From JAZGDL01 sp036477795 (GTDB lineage Bacteria > Planctomycetota > Phycisphaerae > UBA1845): a stretch of DNA of 29,322 nucleotides. Positions 23,901 to 29,322 of the stretch are shown one piece after another; positions within the stretch are counted from its first letter, which is position 1; every line of letters begins with the position of its first letter. The DNA lies in NCBI GenBank assembly GCA_036477795.1, contig JAZGDL010000401.1:1-29322 (forward strand), written 5' to 3'. Below the pieces are notes generated by a model. It was not told the origin of the DNA. It ran no database searches and saw only the letters and a list, made by a program, of their open reading frames with translations. The position numbers were made by a program, and so were the translations under genes.

Positions 23901-25122
23901 CGATGTCGCACGCATCGGCGATCCCGTTGTTGTTGCAATCGGGGAGGATCCCACCGGCGATGTCGCACTCGTCCGGGATCCCGTTGCTGTTGCAGTCGGC
24001 GCTGGTCCCGGCAGCGATGTCACAACTGTCCGGGCTTCCGTTGGGCTGGCAGTCGGGCTCGCACTCGTCGGGGACCAGGTTTGCGTTGCAGTCCGCGCTG
24101 GTCCCCGCGAAGATGTCGCACTCGTCGGGTATCCCGTTTGCTTGGCAGTCCTGGCTGAATCCGCTGGCGATGTCGCACTCGTCCGGGATCCCATTGTTGT
24201 TGCAGTCCTGGCTGGTCCCCGCCAAGATGTCGCAACTGTCCGCCACGGCGTTGCCGTTGCAGTCGGGCTCGCACTCGTCCGGGATGCCGTTGTTGGTGCA
24301 GTCTTCGCTGGTCCCGTTGGCAATGTCCTCGGGGTCCAGGACCCCGTTGTTGTTGCAGTCCTGACACTCATCGGGAATGCCATCCCCGTTGACGTCATCG
24401 GAAGTCCCGTCGGCGATGTCCTCGGGATCCAGGACCCCGTTCTTGTTGCAGTCCTGACACTCATCGGGAATTCCATCCCCGTTGACGTCATCGGCAGTCC
24501 CGTCGGCTATGTCGCACTCGTCGGGAATGTTGTTGGTGTTGCAGTCCTGGCTGATCCCGCCGGCTATGTCGCACCCATCACCCACGGTGTTGTTGTTGTA
24601 GTCGGGAGTCCCAATCGTTGGTAAGAAAAGCGTCCCCCCGACGAGCTCCCCCGTAAAAGCCCGCCAGGCGGTGGGCGGGCCTTCGGCGCAGGTACCCACC
24701 TCGATCCGAGCACCAAGGTCGGGATCGGGCTCGTCGAAGTTCATCACATCCAGGACGCCGCAGTCGTTCACCGAAACCCCGACCTGCCCGAGAACTGTAG
24801 GAACTCCAGCAGACAGAACCGGCGGGGCGTTAGTCCAAAATTCCGCGGGACGGGGCAAATCCGGAAATTCGAAGAACTCGGGGGGGATGGAGAACGACAT
24901 TCCGGCCGCGATCGCTGAGCTCGTCCCCCGGAAGTCGAGATGGATCAGGCGCAGCAGTACATCTTCGGTCTCGTCCGTAGTGATGACGATGTCAACGGTC
25001 ACCCCTTGACCAGGAGTGTAGGGCCCTGGCGTGGCGGGAACAAGTTCGATGAGCGCGCCGGCTCGTGCAACAGACCCAACCGCGAGCAGCGTCGCCGCGG
25101 CCAAACAGTATCTTCGCTGCAT
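20995..25122 (-). CDS. Secreted giant protein with about 30 DCNxNGxPDECDI repeats
   Basis: About 1375 residues. The signal peptide is MQRRYCLAAATLLAVGSVARA. Residues about 20-165 form a beta-rich domain that resembles cohesin-like adhesion modules (PGQGVTVDIVITTDE). A first block of about 23 repeats of roughly 19 residues follows (DCQPNGVPDECDIADGTSQ type). A Cys-containing beta-rich domain (about 700-985) separates this from a second block of about 7 repeats. The C-terminus has a cohesin- or Ig-like segment and a dockerin-like stretch (YGDCSGDGQVTFFADLFKIF). Repeated Asp/Asn loops with paired Cys suggest calcium binding and disulphide locking, as in thrombospondin type 3 repeats. ATG 25122 has AGGAG eight bases upstream; an earlier in-frame codon would spoil the signal peptide. 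It follows the 25133 gene by 10 bases, so the two form an operon. Confidence 0.85.
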   Translation of the reverse strand: MQRRYCLAAATLLAVGSVARAGALIELVPATPGPYTPGQGVTVDIVITTDETEDVLLRLIHLDFRGTSSAIAAGMSFSIPPEFFEFPDLPRPAEFWTNAPPVLSAGVPTVLGQVGVSVNDCGVLDVMNFDEPDPDLGARIEVGTCAEGPPTAWRAFTGELVGGTLFLPTIGTPDYNNNTVGDGCDIAGGISQDCNTNNIPDECDIADGTADDVNGDGIPDECQDCNKNGVLDPEDIADGTSDDVNGDGIPDECQDCNNNGVLDPEDIANGTSEDCTNNGIPDECEPDCNGNAVADSCDILAGTSQDCNNNGIPDECDIASGFSQDCQANGIPDECDIFAGTSADCNANLVPDECEPDCQPNGSPDSCDIAAGTSADCNSNGIPDECDIAGGILPDCNNNGIADACDIADGTSQDCQPNGIPDECDVDPSDPDENGLVSPDCNDNGVPDECDIASGTSADCNGNGKPDECDIANRTSLDCQPNTVPDECDIATGTSADCNGNTKPDECDIANRTSLDCQPNGKPDECDIASGTSLDEDPHNGTPDECDQDCNDNGVPDFFDIFLGSSEDCNGNRIPDECDIADGTSVDENGDGIPDECQDCNDNGVLDPEDIANGTSQDCNGNGVPDECDIAYLRSQDCQPNGVPDECDIADGTSQDCQPNGVPDECDIADGTSEDCEGNGRPDECDIADGALDCQPNGIQDECELWACCFPEDEACIDTSSTECFLAGGIFLGFECLMCPEQNAETIDEPGGEIFIHRIGPPVECPTGEAGSRSTGPCPPGQFIDAWVSPEDGVMCHTFGVTGSPPIPADFFAPGSDPFSGSVCLRGVPLGPTPPYGDFGEADTLILRTTDPFDRCGLPPGAETTIPIEIVALSLEAVGPITVTFNGGQNPEQWDVTVDRSGVAPPPGTLSATKTHCNGGTYTSTLDVLPRFTFTKVGDPGEMRVLDTGLEGLDPVPLVQSVPNAWVHDVDPPFDANIDLCSTFHAGFQEIAPITACDCNGNLTRDKCEIEQGTSQDCNQNAVPDECDIDTGAAQDCQPNGIPDECELTGNDCQPNNIPDDCEVPPLCPACPDCQPNGIPDECELAGNDCQPNSIPDECEPDCQPNGIADDCDIRDCPGDPACSDCDGNGVPDGCDPEVCLPPTVTGGIASRYIQIEPDLCDPQPVALMVTNLCTGAVGWVRRHLVDYDDGPQGPVNVGVVEASCMSTEFYSPADWIGTGAKLVVTGHIPAGRGDLIAPNTDFSVEAVCGGCASPLFSPPAVTTMRTWKYGDCSGDGQVTFFADLFKIFSNTAASGFPFWLGLDPGYEVDPQDNALPDQQSTFFTDIFPAFQATVAAGCTGFWAGTTCCAVVPDCHPCETGCDGGACNPPPLAAK
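21710..22137. repeat. Coding repeat block 2 of the DCNxNGxPDEC protein
   Basis: About seven units of around 57 bp, more divergent than block 1. Protein-coding, not CRISPR. Confidence 0.85.
23010..24605. repeat. Coding repeat block 1 of the DCNxNGxPDEC protein
   Basis: About 23 units of around 57 bp. Some pairs are nearly identical at DNA level, for example the GTSADCNGNxKPDECDIANR pair around 23590-23760 and the three near-copies around 24270-24500. This indicates recent unequal recombination. Confidence 0.88.
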
Positions 25123-25132
25123 TCCAACACTC

Positions 25133-25783
25133 CTACTCGGGCAAGGTCTCGTCATACCACGGCCGTGGCCCTATCAAGCCAAGGACGCCCTGTCTCCATC
25201 TGGTGAAGTCGAGGGGGTTGATGGTCCCGCTCCCGTTGATGTCCAAGAAGAATTCAAGAGGGAGTTCGGGGAACGGGGGATCCCAACATCCGAACACCCC
25301 GTCAAAGAACCTGAGCGCGTCAATGCCGTTTGTTCTGCCCGACCCATTGCAGTCCCCGGGCAAGAAGCCGATTCGCGTGCTCGTCCCGCTGGCGTTGTGC
25401 GTGAAGGTCGTCCACGCCCAGGATGGAATCGGGCCGTCTAGGGACAGGGTGATGTCGTTGCCCGACGGCGCAAGCCCCACGATGGTCGGGGCCGTCCCGT
25501 CGGTGACGGTAATGCTGAAGTCCAGCGTTGTCAGTCCGCTGGTGCCCCCATCGAACGTGAGAGTGATCTCGTCCATCCCCTGCCCGCCTCCTGGATCACG
25601 CGGATCGATGTACCCGTCGGGGGGGAAGCTCGAGATGATCGAAATGGTCCCCTCGGCGAGAGCCTCACGGTCTGTCGCGCGGTCATTGGTCTCGGGTTCG
25701 GGGCCTGCACCGCGCAGGCCGTTCGCAACAATCGTCCCGCTTGCCAGGATGATCGTCATCAACGCAACCGTCGGGTAACGCAT
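25133..25783 (-). CDS. Secreted protein with dockerin-like C-terminus
   Basis: 216 residues. The signal peptide is MRYPTVALMTIILASGTIVA. Residues about 45-145 are beta-rich (ISIISSFPPDGYIDPRDPGG, then MDEITLTFDGG). The C-terminal part has two Asp/Asn loops with flanking helices: FLPGDCNGSGRTNGIDALRF and FLDINGSGTINPLDFTRW. This is the dockerin type I arrangement, likely calcium-binding. ATG 25783 is preceded by GAGG eight bases upstream. Its TAG stop overlaps the ribosome site of the large repeat protein gene (TAGGAGTGTTGGAATG), so the two are probably translationally coupled and may act together at the cell surface. The target is unknown. Confidence 0.75.
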   Translation of the reverse strand: MRYPTVALMTIILASGTIVANGLRGAGPEPETNDRATDREALAEGTISIISSFPPDGYIDPRDPGGGQGMDEITLTFDGGTSGLTTLDFSITVTDGTAPTIVGLAPSGNDITLSLDGPIPSWAWTTFTHNASGTSTRIGFLPGDCNGSGRTNGIDALRFFDGVFGCWDPPFPELPLEFFLDINGSGTINPLDFTRWRQGVLGLIGPRPWYDETLPE

Positions 25784-25797
25784 TGTTCGCCTCACTT

Positions 25798-25959
25798 TCA
25801 CGTGTCTCCGCAAAACACAGCCGCCACGCACGCGACTATCACCCACATCCTAAGGTGGACTTTGCCCACGACGGTGCACCAGAACGTTTTCGCCTCATTA
25901 ATAACGCGCCCCGCAACAGCGGGCACGATCCGAACATAATTGAAAGTCGGAAATCGCAT
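25798..25959 (-). CDS. Small upstream ORF with a start region resembling the next gene
   Basis: 53 codons beginning MRFPTFNYVRIVPAVAG. It is preceded by a strong site, GAGGAGGGCGAACG, directly before ATG 25959. Its ribosome site and first codons (AGGGCGAACGATGCGATTTC) match those of the downstream gene (GAGGCGAACAATGCGTTACC), where the protein starts MRYPTV. It ends 14 bases before the ATG of that gene. It may be the stub of a duplicated, decayed paralogue or a short leader peptide. The translation shows no domain. Confidence 0.4.
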   Translation of the reverse strand: MRFPTFNYVRIVPAVAGRVINEAKTFWCTVVGKVHLRMWVIVACVAAVFCGDT

Positions 25960-26224
25960 CGTTCGCCCTCCTCAAAGAGGCTCCCAGGATGCATCAACAA
26001 CTTAACCGGTCAAGTCGGACGAGGGCGGCTTGGAAAAGCACACAACCCCCCCACGGAATCCGACCTTACATCGTTGGGCCCGAAACCCGCCTCACGACCC
26101 CACTCCGGCTATTGTGAAGCAGTTTATCGGGACGCTCCGTGGAATTCAAGGGGAAAACCCTGGACATGTTTCGTGCCTCCAATTGGTTGACGTAAAAACT
26201 GCTGGCAAAATCGCTTCCCCTCCC
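25960..26224. other. Upstream region of the secreted-protein operon
   Basis: Contains a minus-strand 33-codon frame (ATG 26167 to stop 26066) with TTGGAGG about ten bases upstream, starting MSRVFPLNST. There is no family resemblance, so it is not called as a gene. The operon promoter is probably here, but no clear boxes were seen. Confidence 0.3.
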
Positions 26225-26342
26225 TAATATGACAGCGCTAATTCGCTCATAAAGCCCACGCATTGCAATCCGTGGGTTCGTCGGAACACGGTTTTACGAT
26301 CCCCATTCATGGGGTGTCCACTATTGCAGCGCTGTCATACTA
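26225..26342. mobile_element. MITE-like element, second copy
   Basis: 118 bp. The left end TAATATGACAGCGCTAAT pairs with the right end AGCGCTGTCATACTA (26328-26342), 14 of 15 positions. The internal palindrome at 26255-26276 (half CCCACGCATTG) has a single mismatch. A second hairpin, CCCCATTCATGGGG, lies at about 26301-26314. It is flanked by TA on both outer ends. Confidence 0.75.
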
Positions 26343-26710
26343 ACCGGTCCCTGATACTGCGTTCGTGCGCCTGCTAGGCGCGTTGGGGCCGCGCCCATCT
26401 TCCGTGTGAGGCTACCCTTCGGCTGCGCTTGAGAGCGGCCGTTGCCTCGCCGGCGACGGATGTCCCAGGTGGCCGGAACCCGCTGTCGAAGGATTCCAAA
26501 GTAAGACTATATCAATCCTTTCTGGCCATACCAACCCGCCCGTGGCCCCCGAGTTGATCCTGCGCCCGTGACACTTCCGGCGGGGACTGGTTGCCCAATC
26601 AGAGACGCGACCGTGAGGGAGCGTGCCGCCCGCACCACCATCATGGGACTTTCCGCTCCGGATCGGCGATTCCGCTACGTGGAGCGCGGGGCCCCCGATT
26701 CTGTCAAGGA
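26343..26710. other. Intergenic region, nothing recognised
   Basis: About 370 bases with no gene, RNA or repeat that I can support. Open frames on the plus strand through this part extend into the repeat tract at 26711 and are not coding-like. Confidence 0.4.
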
Positions 26711-26890
26711 CCCCTTCCCCCCTTCGTCCCTCCGTCCCTCCGTCCCTTCTCTTCTTCGTACCTTCTTCCCTTCGTGCCTCCGTGCCTTCGTGCCTTCTTT
26801 TCTTCTTCCCTTCGTGCCTCCGTGCCTCCGTGCCTTCGTGCCTTCTTTTCTTCTTCCCTTCGTGCCTCTGTGCCTCCGTGCCTTCGTGCC
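26711..26890. repeat. Short-period repeat tract abutting the parB stop
   Basis: On the minus strand it starts directly at the parB stop: GGGTAAGGCACGAAGGCACG, then octamers GAAGGCAC, GGAGGCAC and GAAGGGAC interrupted by AGAAGAAAAGAAG. Two long near-identical blocks (about 26765-26815 and 26816-26865) indicate recent duplication. Confidence 0.88.
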
Positions 26891-28189
26891 TTACCCTTTA
26901 TCCTTATTCCGAATCACCCCCATCTTCCGGCACAGCCCCTCGAACTCATCCAGGCTGAAGAACTCAATCACTACATGTCCCCTAGTCCTCGAAGGCCCCA
27001 AATGGATCTTCACTTTGGTCCCCAGCACCTCCTCGAATTTGCACTCGATATCTCGAAGGTGCGCCTCCGACACCCCCGCCACCGTCGCCCGCGCGATCCG
27101 CGCCCGCACAGCCCGCCGCGGGTGCTCTCGACGCACCAGCGCCTCCAACTTCCGCACTGACATGCCCTCCGCCGCCACCCTCCGCGCCAGCTCCACCTTC
27201 CGCACCTCATCGCCCACTCCCAGCAGCGATCGCGCATGCCCCATACTGATCCCGCCCCCCGCCAACAAGTCCTGCACCATCAACGGCAACTCCAACAGCC
27301 GCAGGTAATTCGCGACCGTCGTCCGATCCTCATTGAGCCGTTCTCCCACCTCCTCCGCTGTTAAACCAAACTCATCGCAATACAGCCGATACGCCGACGC
27401 CCGATCAACCGCGTTCAGGTCCTCTCGGTGAATGTTCTCGATCAGCGCCAGTTCCAGCATCTCCTCGTCTGTCGCCTGACGCAACACCACCGGCACCGAC
27501 TCCAGACCAGCCAGCTTAGCCGCCCGCCATCGGCGCTCCCCCGCCGCAATCTCCAGCCCATCCTCCGTCTCCCGAACCACAATCGGCTGGATCACGCCCT
27601 TCGTCGCAATCGAGCGCGCCAACTCTGCGATGCCCGCCTCCTCTATCACAGCCCGTGGCTGCAGCCGGTTCGCCCGTAAACTCTCCACCGCTACCATTCG
27701 CGCTTCAATCGCCGGACTACGGCCGCTATCCTTGAGTGACACATCAGTGTCACTAGCGCGTGCCCCCACACGCCCGCCATCGGGCAGTGACATAACTGTG
27801 TCACTAACATGCCGTTGCGCAGCACCTCTTCGCCTCCTTCTGGCCCCGTCGCGCCCACGTGCCCCCGCCTTCCGCGCCCCATCTTGTTCCCCGGCCCCTC
27901 CCGCCTTGCTCCCGGCAAGAGCCTCCCCCCCGCGCTCACCGGTCACCTTCACCTCGGCCTTTCGTTCAAGGCTGTTCGCTGTAGTGACACTATGTGGCAC
28001 TCCTGGGACCGTAGTTGATTCCTCCCGGCCTTGTCCTTCCTCTGTCTGTTGCTGCACGGTCGTCTGCGCCGCTGCGTCGCGCCGTGCTCTTGCCTCTTTG
28101 GCCTGATCCTTATCCTCAGGCGGTTTTTGAGCGTAATCGGAAACCAGCGAACTCAATCCACGTCCCAGTCGCCTCGCCGTCTTGGCCAT
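26891..28189 (-). CDS. parB: Chromosome-partitioning protein ParB, with expanded linker
   Basis: CTP-dependent DNA clamp that loads at parS. The N-terminus MAKTARRLGRGLSSLV is the canonical ParA-contact peptide. The CTPase domain has LQPRAVIEE, GVIQPIVVRE, GERRWRAAKLAG and ENIHREDLNAVDRA. The HTH is LTAEEVGERLNEDRTTVANYL, followed by GHARSLLG. A C-terminal dimerisation segment ends the protein. ATG 28189 is chosen because that peptide starts there; the frame is open to 28240. The linker between the N-terminal peptide and the CTPase domain is about 150 residues, several times the usual, and is rich in Ala, Arg, Gly and Gln with two SDTxxSL repeats. A perfect parS lies about 130 bases upstream of the start. 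No parA is adjacent. Confidence 0.95.
   Translation of the reverse strand: MAKTARRLGRGLSSLVSDYAQKPPEDKDQAKEARARRDAAAQTTVQQQTEEGQGREESTTVPGVPHSVTTANSLERKAEVKVTGERGGEALAGSKAGGAGEQDGARKAGARGRDGARRRRRGAAQRHVSDTVMSLPDGGRVGARASDTDVSLKDSGRSPAIEARMVAVESLRANRLQPRAVIEEAGIAELARSIATKGVIQPIVVRETEDGLEIAAGERRWRAAKLAGLESVPVVLRQATDEEMLELALIENIHREDLNAVDRASAYRLYCDEFGLTAEEVGERLNEDRTTVANYLRLLELPLMVQDLLAGGGISMGHARSLLGVGDEVRKVELARRVAAEGMSVRKLEALVRREHPRRAVRARIARATVAGVSEAHLRDIECKFEEVLGTKVKIHLGPSRTRGHVVIEFFSLDEFEGLCRKMGVIRNKDKG
27735..27805. repeat. Two 20-bp palindromes inside parB
   Basis: AGTGACAC-ATCA-GTGTCACT at 27735-27754 and AGTGACA-TAACTG-TGTCACT at 27786-27805. They encode SDTDVSL and SDTVMSL in the ParB linker. 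Confidence 0.85.
27983..28001. repeat. Third, imperfect copy of the parB-internal palindrome
   Basis: AGTGACAC-TAT-GTGGCACT, one mismatch between arms. It is read in a different codon phase here (PHSVT), so the similarity is at DNA rather than protein level. Confidence 0.6.
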
Positions 28190-28320
28190 AGTCACAACTC
28201 TCGCTTCTGACTTCGACACAGAAACAGGGCTCTCTTCCACACCCTAAGACTAAGATTACCATCCCGGGCTGTAAACCTACAAATCAATGACGCTACAGCG
28301 AGCAGTATCGATTGCAAGAA

Positions 28321-28336
28321 TGTTTCACGTGAAACA
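28321..28336. promoter_or_regulatory. parS centromere site
   Basis: TGTTTCACGTGAAACA, a perfect 16-bp palindrome identical to the broadly conserved ParB-binding consensus, in the region upstream of parB. Suggests that this stretch is close to the replication origin. Confidence 0.93.
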
Positions 28337-28780
28337 TGGGCCAGCATCGTAACCGCTAGCTCTGCTCGATCCTCAGTTTGTCACTACACCCTCAGGTCTG
28401 GGCATCCTTGTGCCGTTCTTGAGCGTCTAGATGGCCGATGTCGTCGATGTCCATCTCCGACAGAGCACGCCGGGCATTTCAGCCTGCGCCCGATACGAGC
28501 CGCATAGTCTGGCCATTGAGGTTCAGTTTCGCGATCCCGATCGCCTTCATGGCAGCCGCAGCGTCGGTGCTGCTCAGTTCCGGAAGCGTTGCCGCCGGTT
28601 GATGTTCCAGGGACCGTTTGGGAAGCAGCGCTAGACTGGATTTTCGTCTGAAGGGATGTCTCACACAAGCCGTGCGCCAGCGCGGGCCAAGTACTCGTGT
28701 TTGTAAATACAATGACGTATTATTGTGGACTCCCCGGGTTCTTGGTGGTATCGTTTCTCCAATAACGAGGAGGAGCGATT
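28337..28780. other. Region between parS and IS630 remnant, no gene recognised
   Basis: Minus-strand frames here (28479-28712 with SSTDAAAAMKAIGIAKLN, and 28384-28668) lack good ribosome sites and known domains. parA, normally expected here, is absent. Confidence 0.4.
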
Positions 28781-29199
28781 GTGCCCAGACAAAGCCCGTT
28801 TCTGATTGAGCTTACCGATGAAGAGAGGAGGATCCTAGAGGCAACGGCACGCAGATATACGTCATCGTATTTTATGGTAGTGCGCGCAAAAACGATCTTG
28901 CTTGCGGCGGAGGGATCTGAAAACAAGGAGATCGGCGAGCAACTTGATCTTTCCCGTCAGGTCGTCAGTAAATGGCGGAAGCGTTTCTTTCAAGAACGCT
29001 TGGGCGGCCTGGAAGATCGACCAAGACAGGGGCGGCCCTGTTCGTTTTCCCCCTCGGGTGACCATGGAGATTAAGGCGTTTGGCTTGCGAGCTACCGGGT
29101 TATCGCAAGCTCCCGTTCTCTCGCCTGAGCCCTGCCGAGATCGCCCGCGAGGCGGTCAACCAAGGCACCGTAGCCTCCATAATACTACTTCGACGGTGA
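28781..29199 (+). pseudogene. IS630-family transposase, frameshifted N-terminal part
   Basis: GTG start with GAGGAGGAGCGATT directly upstream. LTDEERRILEATARRYTSSY, then RAKTILLAAEG and NKEIGEQLDLSRQVVSKWRK form the helix-turn-helix of IS630 transposases, followed by GLEDRPRQGRP. Near 29035 the frame shifts: the next frame reads VRFPPRVTMEIKA, and from about 29082 a third frame reads ACELPGYRKLPFSRLSPAEI then AREAVNQGTVAS before TGA at 29197. The DDE catalytic domain is missing or beyond the window. It is probably inactive unless the element uses programmed frameshifting, which is unlikely with two shifts. Confidence 0.75.
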
Positions 29200-29322
29200 G
29201 TTCTTCGTGCGCCGCCGTTTTTTTCTCTGAGCGCCTGGCGCATTCGCGAACAGAACAGGTGGCTGAGCTGGCTGACGTACAGATGCCGGTGAATCGAGCG
29301 CCAACCGCGCACCTCGAAATGA

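Noticed and set aside
21710..24605. Regularly spaced repeats that could be mistaken for a CRISPR array
   Set aside because: Period is about 57 bp, the unit translates to DCNxNGxPDECDI in one frame, and there are no unique spacers.
26066..26167. 33-codon minus-strand frame with a GGAGG site
   Set aside because: No similarity to known proteins and very short; recorded in the intergenic description but not called.
26568..27308. Plus-strand open frames rich in Ser, Arg, Pro and Phe over the repeat tract
   Set aside because: They are translations of the GAAGGCAC tract and of the antisense of parB; no ribosome site or family match.
28384..28712. Minus-strand open frames where parA would be expected
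   Set aside because: No Walker A motif or other ParA signature, and no ribosome site; not ParA.

Overview
The window looks like chromosomal DNA of a planctomycete, probably of the Phycisphaerae type. The evidence is a GC-rich sequence, secreted proteins built from DCNxNGxPDECDI and GACC-type modules with dockerin-like tails, a giant LEPR-XLL/RTX surface protein, a response regulator with an excisionase-type HTH, and frequent TTG/GTG starts. The lineage call is inference from protein style; no marker gene such as 16S rRNA is present.

Layout. 1-4.7 kb: a c-di-AMP synthase-like (DisA_N) gene facing a three-gene signalling block on the minus strand (HTH response regulator, HDOD-GAF-histidine kinase, degenerate receiver). 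4.7-7.2 kb: translation genes on the minus strand (Trm112-like, rpsR, mnmG). rpsR appears to start at ATT. 7.5-8.6 kb: transposon debris, comprising an intact REP-associated tyrosine transposase (RAYT) and the tail of an IS1380-like transposase. 8.6-10.9 kb: a secreted Cys-rich dockerin-like protein with a visible promoter and a hairpin leader. 11.1-11.6 kb: a dead second RAYT. 11.8-14.9 kb: hemL-hemC-hemD, the route from glutamate-1-semialdehyde to uroporphyrinogen III without hemB. 15-19.1 kb: the LEPR-XLL/RTX surface protein and a small P-loop kinase upstream of it. 19.1-21 kb: a small conserved-looking protein and a repeat-rich stretch with a TPR fragment and a MITE. 21-25.8 kb: two secreted proteins, one a 1375-residue array of about 30 Ca-binding-type repeats. 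25.8-26.9 kb: intergenic DNA with a second MITE. 26.9-28.4 kb: parB and a perfect parS, with no parA. 28.8 kb to the end: a frameshifted IS630-type transposase.

The most unusual theme is repetitive DNA. Four kinds of short-period tract (8-mer GAAGGGAC/GAAGGCAC, 7-mer CAATCCC, 7-mer TTCAACT, and CGCAGAGG-like) are dispersed in the window. They are joined to one another in modular fashion and sit at or over the 3' ends of hemC, hemD, the LEPR gene, parB and the TPR remnant, in two cases supplying the stop codon. hemD is bracketed by inverted copies of the same tract. Separately, two 118-129 bp elements share TARTATGACAGCGC terminal inverted repeats and an internal palindrome. A third copy of that palindrome carries compensatory changes. 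A 20-bp palindrome also occurs three times inside the expanded linker of parB, in two reading frames.
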